Part shown: piece by piece, positions 56,729-64,000 of the stretch | How the letters are laid out: each line of letters starts with the position of its first letter | How positions within the stretch are numbered: position 1 is the first letter of the stretch | DNA from: Luteipulveratus halotolerans | Lineage (GTDB): Bacteria; Actinomycetota; Actinomycetes; Actinomycetales; Dermatophilaceae | Assembly: GCF_001247745.1 (NCBI RefSeq) | Contig: NZ_LAIR01000002.1 | Location: 2,170,001 to 2,234,000 of the forward strand | Direction: 5' to 3' | DNA length: 64,000 bases | The notes under the pieces: generated by a model | Seen by the model: only the letters and a program-made list of their open reading frames with translations | The model's database searches: none | What the model was told of the DNA's origin: nothing | Translations under genes and position numbers: made by a program

Positions 56729-57889
56729 TCAGCAGGGCTTGAGGCCGTAGTCGGCCGCGCCCTTCATGAACACGTTGTTGACATAGCCGCCCAGCTGCGG
56801 CGAGTACGACCACAGGTCGTTGGCGTACCCGCTGTCGCTCACCGCCTGCCCGCGCTTGGCGCACGTGAACGTCGCCGTCATCGGCTGCACCGTGCGGACC
56901 TTGCCCGACGCCGACGTCGCATCCGTCCGCACGTTGACGTCGGTCGCCCAGATCTGCAGCGGCTTGCCCGGATCCGCGGGCGACGGCTTCGGCTTCGGCT
57001 CGTCGCCACCGCACGTCGGGAGCCCGTAGTCCGCCTCGCCCTTCATGAACACGTTGTTGACGAACCCGCCCAGCTTCGGCGAGTACGACCACAGGTCGTT
57101 CGACCAGCCGCCCTCGCTGACCCGCTCGCCACGCCGGGCGCAGGTGAAGCCGTACGTGCCGGGGCCCGTCGTCCCGACCTGCGTGCTCGCACTGGTGGCG
57201 TCCTTGCGGACCGACACGTCGGTGGCCCACACCGCGATCGGCGTGCCCTGGCCGGGGTCGGGCTTCTCGGGAGGCGGCGGGGGCGTACCGCCGTCACCGC
57301 CGTAGCGGTAGACCGCGAGCGGCGTACGACCCTGTGAGCTCAGCGGCTTGACCGTCAGGTCGTCCGGGTCGCTCTCGGCCTGCACGATCATGCCGTCGCC
57401 GAGGTACATCGCCGTGTGACCGCGCCAGATGATCGTGTCGCCCGGCTGGTAGGTGCTGGAGTCGCCGGGGTTGGCCAGCGTGGTGAAGCCGTGCCGAGCC
57501 ATCGCGCTGCCCTGGGACGACGTGCCGTCAGGGCCGTAGTCGACACCGGTCGAGCGGTACCAGGCCCACCGCATCAGGCCGGAGCAGTCGAACCCGATCA
57601 CGTGGGTGTCGTCGTAGTAGCCGCCCGTCTCGTGCGGCTCGTCGCCGTAGACGCTCCCTGTGGTGGCGCCGGGCTGACCGCCGTGCCCACCGCCCCACGA
57701 GTAGGGCACCTTCTTCTCGTACTCCGCGCAGGCGGCGTCAATGGCGCGCTGCGCCGCCGGCGTGACCTGTCCGTGGGCCACACACAGCGTGTCAGCGGCA
57801 TTGGCCGTACTGTGCGTGACCGCGAGTCCCGTTGCGATCACTGCGGATCCGACGAGACCCGCACCCACGTAACGCATCGTGTGCTTCAT
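56729..57889 (-). CDS. Secreted NlpC/P60 cell-wall hydrolase with two SH3-like repeats
   Basis: A 386-residue exported peptidoglycan hydrolase. The signal peptide MKHTMRYVGAGLVGSAVIAT is probably cut after TANA near residue 31. The NlpC/P60 domain has the catalytic Cys in GFDCSGLMRWAWY and His in IIWRGHTAMYLGDG; such enzymes cut D-Glu-meso-Dap or similar peptide bonds. A Pro-rich linker follows, then two repeats, each with WATDV(S/N)VR, a later Cys, and NDLWSYSP to NNVFMKG. The repeats are bacterial SH3-like wall-binding modules and close paralogues of each other. GGGGAGC gives the ribosome binding site. Confidence 0.88.
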   Translation of the reverse strand: MKHTMRYVGAGLVGSAVIATGLAVTHSTANAADTLCVAHGQVTPAAQRAIDAACAEYEKKVPYSWGGGHGGQPGATTGSVYGDEPHETGGYYDDTHVIGFDCSGLMRWAWYRSTGVDYGPDGTSSQGSAMARHGFTTLANPGDSSTYQPGDTIIWRGHTAMYLGDGMIVQAESDPDDLTVKPLSSQGRTPLAVYRYGGDGGTPPPPPEKPDPGQGTPIAVWATDVSVRKDATSASTQVGTTGPGTYGFTCARRGERVSEGGWSNDLWSYSPKLGGFVNNVFMKGEADYGLPTCGGDEPKPKPSPADPGKPLQIWATDVNVRTDATSASGKVRTVQPMTATFTCAKRGQAVSDSGYANDLWSYSPQLGGYVNNVFMKGAADYGLKPC

Positions 57890-58032
57890 GACTGTGCTCC
57901 CCGTTGCTCGTCCGGTCCGGATGACCGGCTCGAGTACGAGCGTGGTCCGGTCGCCCTGGACGAACCATCTCTTGCGGTGTTCCGAAACCGTGGAACCCGT
58001 TGCGCCGCAACGCCGTCCGCGTGCGTACGCCG

Positions 58033-58290
58033 TCAGGCGGCCCCGTGCAGCAGGGCCCGTCCGAGCGGCGTCGTCTGGTGGCGGACACACTGGCCGTCGC
58101 GCTGCGAGACGAGCAGCCCCGCGTCACGCAGAGCCGCAGCGTGCCGGCTCGCGTTGGACACCGACATCACGCACCGCTCGGCGAGCTCGCTGGTGGTCGT
58201 CGGCTGCTGAGCGATGCGGAGCACGTCATGACGGGCCTGCCCGACCAGTCGGCCCACGGCCTCATCACGCCCCTGGCGCTCCGGGTCTAG
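58033..58290 (-). pseudogene. C-terminal part of an ArsR-like regulator gene cut by an IS5-family element
   Basis: On the minus strand the frame reads DPERQGRDEAVGRLVGQARH, then the winged helix TTSELAERCVMSVSNASRHA and ALRDAGLLVSQRDGQCV, ending at the stop at 58033. It is the DNA-binding end of a regulator whose first part lies at 60563-61279. Removing the IS and one CTAG copy restores the frame (ASVLDPERQ). There is no start of its own, so this part is probably not made. Confidence 0.85.
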
Positions 58291-58991
58291 GGCGTGTCTG
58301 ACAAATAGTTCGGTGTTGGGCTGAGATTCTGCGGACGTGTCTCGTTTCCAGTTGCTCTCGGATGCCCAGTGGTCGTTGATCGAGGAGATGTTGCCGCGTC
58401 CTACGGGCCGCAGGGGTCGGCCGTTCTCCGACGCGCGCACGATGCTCGAGGGCATCATCTACCGGTACCGGTGCGGGATCGCGTGGCGCGACCTTCCGGA
58501 GTCGTTCGGTCCGTGGCAGACGGTGTGGACCTGGCATCGCCGGATGGCCACGGACGGCACCTGGGACAAGGTCCTGGCCAAGCTCACCGCCGCCGCGGAC
58601 GCTGCGGGGATCGTGGACTGGTCGCTGTCGGTGGACTCCACCATCGCCAGGGCGCACCAGCACGCGACGAACACCACCCGTACCACAGGGGGCTGGGTCG
58701 AACTACACGAATCTGCTGCAAGAGCCGCCTGACCACGCCATCGGCCGCTCCCGGGGCGGGCTGTCGACGAAGATCCACCAGCTCGTCGACGGCAACGGGC
58801 TGCCGCTGGTCACGCTGATCACTGCGGGACAGGCCGGCGACTCACCCGTGTTCCTGCCACTGCTGGGACACCTTCGCGTCAGCCGCGACGTGGGGCGCCC
58901 ACGCACCACACCAGACGCGGTCCGCGGCGACAAGGCGTACTCCTCACGCGCGATCCGCGCTCACCTACGTGCCCGCGGGATCAAGGCCGTC

Positions 58992-60323
58992 TGAACCGCC
59001 CCGGGATGTCCGGAGACTTCATTACTGGAGGATGAAGTCATGGCACGTCCCTCGAAGTACCCGCGTGAGCTGCGGGAGCGTGCGGTCCGGATGGTGACGG
59101 AGTCAGTCGCCGCCGGCGAGTACACCAGCGAGTTCGAAGCGATCCGCACGATCGCGGCTCGACTGGGCATCGGGTCTCCCGAGACCCTGCGTAAGTGGGT
59201 TCGCCAGGCCCAGGTCGATGGCGGGACCCGACCGGGTCGCACGACCCAGGAGCTGGAGGAGATCCGGGCGTTGAAGAAGGAGAACGCCGAGCTGCGCCGG
59301 GCGAACGAGATCTTGAAGTCAGCGTCGGCTTTCTTCGCGGCGGAGCTCGACCGCCCACCCAGGTACTGACCGAGTTCATCGACACTCATCGTGAGGAGTT
59401 CGGGGTCGAGCCGATCTGTCGAGTGCTGTGCGAGCACGGCGTCAAGATCGCCCCGTCGACGTACTACGAGGCCCGCGATCGGGCGCCCTCAGCGCGGACG
59501 CTGCGCGATGCGCAGGTCGGCGAGCTGATCCGGTCCGCGCGTCAGCAGCGGTTCGTGACCCGGTTCGGTGCGCGCAAGATGTGGTTGCACCTGCGCAGGC
59601 AGGGCCATGACGTGGCCCGGTGCACCGTGGAGCGAGTGATGGCCGCGAACGGCTGGCAGGGCGCACTGCGGGGCAAGCAGGTGCGGACCACCATCGCTGA
59701 CCCGCGCGATGCCCGAGCGGCGGATCTGGTCCAGCGAGACTTCACCGCCTCGGCCCCGAACCGGCTGTGGGTCGCTGACTTCACCTATGTCGCGACCTGG
59801 TCCGGGACCGTCTACGTCGCGTTCGTCATCGACGTCTACTCCCGGATGATCGTCGGCTGGCGCGCGGCCACCAGCATGAGCACCCAGCTGGTGCTGGACA
59901 CCCTCGAGCACGCGATCTGGTCACGCCGCCAGCACGGCGTGGACGACCTGACCGGGCTGGTGCACCACACCGACGCCGGCAGCCAGTACACCTCTTTCGC
60001 CTTCACTACCAGGCTGATTGACGCCGGCGTGGACCCATCAGTGGGTTCGGTGGGCGACGCCTACGACAACGCGATGGCTGAGTCCCAGATCGGCGCGTAC
60101 AAGACCGAGCTGATCCGTCCCGACGGGCCGTGGCGCGATGTCGAGCACGTCGAGCTCGACACCCTGCAGTGGGTCCACTGGTTCAACCACGACCGACCCC
60201 ACGAGTCCATCGACGACCTGACACCCATCGAGGTCGAATCAGCCCACTACGCTGCACGAAACCGTCTCATCCCGTCCGGGTAGAGACACAACACGAAGTG
60301 TCCGGAAACCCCGGGGCGGTTCA
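58992..60323 (+). mobile_element. IS3-family insertion sequence, 1332 bp
   Basis: The left end TGAACCGCCCCGGG (58992-59005) and its complement at the right end (60310-60323) are identical. The repeats continue to about 25 bases with three mismatches. GTC is duplicated on both sides (58989-58991, 60324-60326), the 3-bp duplication usual for the family. It carries orfA and orfB and lies inside the IS5-family transposase. Confidence 0.92.
59040..60283 (+). CDS. IS3-family transposase OrfAB (probable -1 frameshift)
   Basis: OrfA (59040-59369, 109 residues) has the helix-turn-helix PRELRERAVRMVTESVAAGE and IAARLGIGSPETLRKWVRQA plus the leucine-zipper ELEEIRALKKENAELRRANE. OrfB runs in the -1 frame from inside OrfA to 60283. 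Its catalytic core has Asp in RLWVADFTYVATW, Asp in VHHTDAGSQYTSF and Glu in NAMAESQIGAYKTELI, with FNHDRPHESIDDLTPIEVE at the end. OrfB lacks a convincing start, so the active enzyme should come from programmed slippage near 59330-59360. All DDE residues are intact. Confidence 0.88.
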
Positions 60324-60562
60324 GTCATCCCCGAACCCGACGACCAGAAGGGCCACCGCAAGCGCCGCGGATCACGCGGTGGCAGACCCGTCGGGCTCGA
60401 TGCCGCCGACTACAAGAACCGCAACGTCATCGAGCGCCGCTTCTGCCACGTCAAGCAATGGCGCGCACTGGCCACCCGCTATGACAAACACGCCATCATC
60501 TACCGCGCCGCCGTCCTCATCCACGCCGCCATCGCCTGGACCCAGCAATTATCAGACACGCC

Positions 60563-61279
60563 CTAGCACCGAGGCGTCGTGCTCGACCGGGTAGACGAGC
60601 ACCGGCCGCCCCTCGGGGTCGCGCAGCTTGGTCGGGTCGTGCCAGCAGAAGTAGGACGGCTGCAGCACCAGGCCACGCCCGTCGAGATGGACGTCGACGT
60701 CCTTGAAGCCGTCGACCTCCAGCACCGGGGCGCGCCAGCGCACACCCGGACCCACCGACTCCAGCAGTGCACCGACCCCGTCGGTCGCAAGGACGTGGCG
60801 ACGGCGTTCGAGGTCGCTGCCGATGCGCGACTGGACGGCCGACCAGGTCGGCTCGAGCGCCGCGTCCCAGTAGGCGCGCACGGCGTCCAGCAGCAGGGCG
60901 AGTGCACTGCGCGGACGATCGGCCAACGGCTCCAGCCGCATCCGAGCAGGACTGCGGGTCGCCACGGCGCTGAGCTCGCGGTGAGCCCGTTCGACCTGGG
61001 TCGCGCCGACCAGGTCGAGCGCGTCGTCGATCGTGCCGCCCGCGACCTCGGGTGTCACGAAGTCCGGCGAGTAGCCGTAGGCCGGCGCGACGTCCAGGAG
61101 CAGCCGTAGGTGAGGCGAGCCGCCCGTCGTACGCAGCCGTCGCCGCCAGGACCCGAAGACCGGGTCGGCGTACGACGACTGAGCCGTGTGCAGACTCAGC
61201 AGCACTCCCACATCGGAGACGCGCTCGGCGCGAGCACGACCGACGTGAGGTCGGCCTCGGTGAAGTGGAAACGCAGCAT
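60563..61279 (-). pseudogene. N-terminal part of the ArsR-like regulator gene, frameshifted
   Basis: ATG 61279, after GAGGGGGG, begins MLRFHFTEADLTSVVLAPSA, the usual start of actinobacterial ArsR/DUF5937-type regulators. After PMWE the frame hits TGA, while the next frame continues LLSLHTAQSSYADPVFGSWR through EPTWSAVQSRIGSDLERRRH to PVEHDASVL. A single missing base between 61204 and 61205 explains it. With that base and without the IS, the gene would encode about 323 residues: an N-terminal ligand-binding part and the C-terminal winged helix at 58033. Two independent lesions mark it as dead. Confidence 0.82.
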
Positions 61280-61333
61280 GGTCGAGCCCCCCTCGTGACC
61301 TCGGTGATCCCAGGTCAGGACGGGCCTCGACGT

Positions 61334-61348
61334 CGGCGGGTTCCGCCG
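61334..61348 (-). terminator. Short hairpin after ffh
   Basis: CGGCGG (61334-61339) pairs with CCGCCG (61343-61348) across a three-base loop, 13 bases beyond the ffh stop. There is no U-tract, so it is weak evidence. Confidence 0.4.
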
Positions 61349-61361
61349 GCCGAGCGCGGGG

Positions 61362-62966
61362 TCAGTCCTTGTCGAGGAACTTCTCGAAGCCCTTGGGGAG
61401 CTTCAGGTCCTTCATGTCCTGCTCGGGCTCGGCCGCCCCGAAGGCGTTGCCGAGTGCTGCCTCACGGGCTGCCTCGGCCTTCTGCGCTGCGGCCTTCTCC
61501 TGCTGCGCGCGCTTGGCGGGGTTGCCGCTCTTGCCCTTCTTCTTCGGCGCCTGCTTGCCGCGCTTGCCGCCACCCGGGCCGGCCGCACCCGGCATACCGG
61601 GCATCCCCGGCATCCCACCGCCCTTGCGCATCTGGCGCATCATCTTCTGGGCGCCGGAGAACCGCTCGAGCAGCTGGTTGACCTCCGAGACCGACACGCC
61701 GGAACCCTTGGCGATGCGGGCGCGGCGCGAGCCGTTGATCTGCTTGGGGTGCGTGCGCTCGAACGGTGTCATCGAACGCACCATCGCCTCGACCCGGTCG
61801 AACTCGCGCTCGTCGAAGTTGGCCAGCTGCTCCTTCATCTGGCCCATGCCCGGCATCATCTGCAGCAGCGACTTCAGGTTGCCCATCTTCTTGATGGCAG
61901 CCATCTGCTCGAGGAAGTCGTGGAAGGTGAAGTCCTCCTCGGCCATGAACTTGCGGTGCATCTCGGCCGCCTGGCGACGGTCGAAGGCCTTCTCGGCCTG
62001 CTCGATGAGGGTGAGCACGTCACCCATGTCGAGGATGCGCGAGGCCATCCGGTCGGGGTGGAAGACCTCGATGTCCTTGGTCTGCTCACCGACCGAGGCG
62101 TACATGATCGGCCGGCCGGTGACCGAGGCGACCGAGAGCGCCGCACCACCGCGGGCGTCACCGTCGAGCTTGGACAGCACGACACCGGTGAAGTCGACGC
62201 CGTCCTGGAACGCCAGGGCCGTGTCGACGGCGGCCTGACCGATCATCGCGTCGATGACGAACAGCACCTCGTCGGGCTGGATCTCGTCGCGGATGTCGCG
62301 GGCCTGCTGCATGAGGTTCTCGTCGACCGCGAGGCGACCGGCGGTGTCGACGATGACCACGTCGTAGCCGCGCACCTTGGCCTGACCGACACCGGCGCGA
62401 GCCACCCACACCGGGTCACCGAAGGACTGGGTGCCCTCACCGGACTCGGTGACGGCGTCGTGGCCTCCGACGTTGCCCCGCTCGGGGGCGAAGCAGACGA
62501 CCTCGGCGCGCTCGGCGACGACCTCGAGCTGGGTGACGGCGTTGGGCCGCTGCAGGTCGGCCGCGACGAGCAACGGGTAGTGGCCCTGGTCCTTGAGCAG
62601 CTTGGCGAGCTTGCCGGCGAACGTGGTCTTACCCGAACCCTGCAGACCGGCCAGCATGATCACGGTCGGCGGCTGCTTGGCCAGCCGCAGCTGACGGGTC
62701 TCGCCGCCGAGGATGCCGACGAGCTCGTCGTTGACGATCTTGACGACCTGCTGGCCCGGGTTGAGCGCCTGGCTCACCTCGGCGCCGAGCGCGCGCTCAC
62801 GCACGCCGCGGGTGAACTCCTTGACGACCGGCAGGGCGACGTCGGCATCGAGCAGCGCCAGGCGGATGTCGCGCACGGTGGCGTTGACGTCGGACTCGGT
62901 CAGGCGTCCCTTGCCGCGCAGGTTCTTGAAGGTCGCGGTCAGGCGGTCGGACAGGCTGGTGAACAC
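61362..62966 (-). CDS. ffh: Signal recognition particle protein Ffh
   Basis: A 534-residue SRP54 GTPase that carries membrane-protein chains to FtsY. The N domain (MFTSLSDRLTATFKNLRGKG) precedes the G domain: MLAGLQGSGKTTFAGKLA (G1), LVAADLQRPNAVTQLEVV (G2), VIVDTAGRLAVDENLM (G3), LSKLDGDARGGAALSV (G4). The Met-rich M domain begins about residue 330 (MGNLKSLLQMMPGMGQMKEQ) with the RNA-binding PKQINGSRRARIAKGSG. A Lys/Ala-rich tail of about 70 residues follows. GTG 62966 is chosen; TACCCT stands eight bases before it. Confidence 0.96.
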   Translation of the reverse strand: MFTSLSDRLTATFKNLRGKGRLTESDVNATVRDIRLALLDADVALPVVKEFTRGVRERALGAEVSQALNPGQQVVKIVNDELVGILGGETRQLRLAKQPPTVIMLAGLQGSGKTTFAGKLAKLLKDQGHYPLLVAADLQRPNAVTQLEVVAERAEVVCFAPERGNVGGHDAVTESGEGTQSFGDPVWVARAGVGQAKVRGYDVVIVDTAGRLAVDENLMQQARDIRDEIQPDEVLFVIDAMIGQAAVDTALAFQDGVDFTGVVLSKLDGDARGGAALSVASVTGRPIMYASVGEQTKDIEVFHPDRMASRILDMGDVLTLIEQAEKAFDRRQAAEMHRKFMAEEDFTFHDFLEQMAAIKKMGNLKSLLQMMPGMGQMKEQLANFDEREFDRVEAMVRSMTPFERTHPKQINGSRRARIAKGSGVSVSEVNQLLERFSGAQKMMRQMRKGGGMPGMPGMPGAAGPGGGKRGKQAPKKKGKSGNPAKRAQQEKAAAQKAEAAREAALGNAFGAAEPEQDMKDLKLPKGFEKFLDKD

Positions 62967-62974
62967 AAGGACCT

Positions 62975-62980
62975 AGGGTA
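62975..62980 (-). promoter_or_regulatory. -10 element TACCCT of a probable leaderless promoter
   Basis: TACCCT on the minus strand ends eight bases before the ffh GTG at 62966. Confidence 0.45.
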
Positions 62981-63027
62981 GTTGGTCATCGACAGTGCGC
63001 TGCACGCCTGCCGCCGGGCGAGATCGT

Positions 63028-64000
63028 TCAGACCGTTCCCAGGCCGTCGCAGGCGTCGATGAGCGCGGCGATCAGCTGAGCGACGGTCGGCGGCGACACG
63101 CTCTGACCGCCGGCACCGGTGACGTAGAACGTGTCGAGCGTCTGCCCTGCGTACGTCGCGACGTGCGCGCTGCGGACGCCGAGCCCGAACCGCGCGAACG
63201 TCATGCCGATGTCGCGCAGGAGACCGGGCCGGTCGGGCGAGCGCACCTCGATGACCGTGGCGTCGCGTGATCCGTCGGGTACGACGGCTGCCCGGGTCAG
63301 GGTGTCGCCCGTGAGCCGGCGCGACTCGTGACGCCGCTGCTCGAGCGGTCGCAGCGGTGAACGGTCACCTGTGGCGAGGCGGCGCAGTCCTCGCGCGAGT
63401 GCGTCGGCCGCCGGCAGGTCGCCGTCCGGCATCTCGACGTGCCAGGTGTTGACCGCAGTGCCCTCGTGGGTGCGCAGCCGCGCGGAGCGGACGACGGCGC
63501 CGTGCGCGGCGAGCAGGCCCGCGGTGTCGGCGAACAGCCCGAGCCGGTCTCGGTCGGCGACGTCGACGCGGGCGCCGCCCTCGACGACCGTGACCTCGAC
63601 GTGCGCCTCGCCGATCATCAGGCGGTCCAGGACGGGCTGGGTCAGCAGGTCGCCTGCGTCCTGCGGCTCGGCCGGGACCACACGACGCTCGGACAGGGCT
63701 GCGCGCGCGTGCTCGGTGAGCTCCTGCACGAGTCGTGCCCGCCACGTGGTCCAGGCCGTCGGCCCGGCAGCGATCGCGTCGGCCTCGGTGAGCGTACGCA
63801 GCTGCTCGAGCAGGTCGGCGCGCTCCTCGACCGCACCGACCAGCGCTCGTACGGTCTGCGGGTCCTGCGGGTCGCGCCGGGTGGCGAGGTCGATGAGACT
63901 GAGGTGCTCGCGGACGAGCAGCTCGACGGACGCGACGTCATCCGCGTCGAACCCCATCCGCGCCGCGATGCTCGCGGCGACCGGTGCGCCCTCGACCGCG
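63028..64000 (-). CDS. glnD: [Protein-PII] uridylyltransferase, C-terminal part (cut by window edge)
   Basis: The last 323 codons of GlnD, which uridylylates or, in actinobacteria, adenylylates the PII protein GlnK in response to glutamine. The visible part starts AVEGAPVAASIAARMGFDAD in the HD-type domain region (VREHLSLIDLATRRDP is the family's end of that domain). It ends with two ACT domains for glutamine sensing: VDVADRDRLGLFADTAGLLA and VIEVRSPDRPGLLRDIGMTF. The N-terminal nucleotidyltransferase is off the right edge. glnD upstream of ffh is the order in M. tuberculosis too. Confidence 0.92.
   Translation of the reverse strand, partial: AVEGAPVAASIAARMGFDADDVASVELLVREHLSLIDLATRRDPQDPQTVRALVGAVEERADLLEQLRTLTEADAIAAGPTAWTTWRARLVQELTEHARAALSERRVVPAEPQDAGDLLTQPVLDRLMIGEAHVEVTVVEGGARVDVADRDRLGLFADTAGLLAAHGAVVRSARLRTHEGTAVNTWHVEMPDGDLPAADALARGLRRLATGDRSPLRPLEQRRHESRRLTGDTLTRAAVVPDGSRDATVIEVRSPDRPGLLRDIGMTFARFGLGVRSAHVATYAGQTLDTFYVTGAGGQSVSPPTVAQLIAALIDACDGLGTV

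Larger units (their letters stand above)
58291..60562 (+). mobile_element. IS5-family element carrying a nested IS3-family element
   Basis: The ends GGCGTGTCTGA (58291-58301) and TCAGACACGCC (60552-60562) are inverted repeats that extend imperfectly further inward. CTAG flanks both sides (58287-58290 and 60563-60566), a 4-bp target duplication. Without the nested element the IS is about 937 bp, normal for the IS427-like group. Confidence 0.88.
58337..60566 (+). pseudogene. IS5-family transposase, two frames, interrupted by the IS3-family element
   Basis: The first frame (58337-58732) gives MSRFQLLSDAQWSLIEEMLP, RCGIAWRDLPESFGPWQTVW and the catalytic Asp in LSVDSTIARAHQH. Near the GGGGG run at 58688-58692 the second frame takes over (GAGSNYTNLLQEPPDHAIGR, GLSTKIHQLVDGNGLPLVTL, RGDKAYSS), as in two-frame IS427-like transposases. 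The IS3 element splits it after Val at 58991. It continues in frame from 60327 (IPEPDDQKGHRKRRGSRGG, NVIERRFCHVKQWRALATRY). The stop TAG lies in the target duplication. It is inactive as it stands. Confidence 0.82.

Noticed and set aside
58680..58740. Frame change in the IS5 transposase as a disabling mutation
   Set aside because: Two-frame transposases joined by frameshifting at a G- or A-run are normal in IS427-like elements, so the shift alone is not evidence of decay; the IS3 insertion is.

Overview
The window comes from a high-GC Actinomycetota chromosome. The gene content and order (glnD–ffh–rpsP–khpA–rimM–trmD–rplS–tandem signal peptidases–rnhB–DUF2469–yraN–comM–dprA–xerC–rpsB–tsf–pyrH–frr–cdsA–rlmN) is the classic actinobacterial translation/secretion block. 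Actinobacterial families (DUF3152, DUF2469, DUF222-HNH, ScfR/RamB) and many probably leaderless promoters fit Micrococcales, possibly a Dermacoccaceae- or Intrasporangiaceae-like organism. That taxonomic guess is inference.

Layout. 1–2.6 kb: the start of an L-serine ammonia-lyase gene diverges from an Lrp/AsnC regulator that is translationally coupled to a class III aminotransferase. 2.7–18.3 kb: metabolic, repair and transport genes, including a DUF222-HNH nuclease gene behind a LexA-like SOS box, an AlkZ-type glycosylase with its Gln-x-Gln motif, an ATP-grasp protein, an APC permease, a RecF-like ATPase, a LOG protein and a stand-alone UvrA-like ATPase. 18.3–29 kb: lysE, rlmN, cdsA, frr, pyrH, tsf and rpsB on the minus strand, with an LtrA protein, a secreted esterase and an aminotransferase on the plus strand. 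28–36 kb: two metzincin-motif DUF3152 proteins flank an M23-like protein, followed by xerC, dprA, comM and yraN. 36–43.2 kb: DUF2469, rnhB, three consecutive type I signal peptidases, rplS, a trmD fused to a GNAT domain, rimM, khpA and an enlarged rpsP.

43.5–61.3 kb separates rpsP from ffh and is the flexible part. At 44.1–47.1 kb lies an AT-richer insert. It holds one DUF262–AlbA_2 (Schlafen-like) gene, a defence-like architecture, cut by an IS481-family element. The ends and the 6-bp target duplication are clear enough to rebuild a 587-residue protein in frame. Next comes the glyoxylate shunt: a RamB-like regulator divergent from aceA, then aceB. A hydrolase, a lipoprotein, a ricin-like secreted protein, a GNAT–kinase fusion, an amidohydrolase and a secreted NlpC/P60 protein follow. 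At 58.0–61.3 kb an ArsR-like regulator gene is destroyed by nested insertions (an IS3-family element inside an IS5-family element inside the gene) and also carries a one-base frameshift. ffh and the 3' part of glnD close the window.

How the parts work together: ribosome assembly and tRNA/rRNA modification (rpsP, khpA, rimM, trmD, rplS, rpsB, tsf, frr, rlmN) sit with protein export (ffh, three lepB) and DNA processing (dprA, comM, yraN, xerC, rnhB). The aceA–aceB pair and its regulator allow growth on acetate or fatty acids. At least thirteen genes have a TANNNT hexamer 6–8 bases before the start codon, the pattern of leaderless transcripts. No tRNA, rRNA or CRISPR array was seen.
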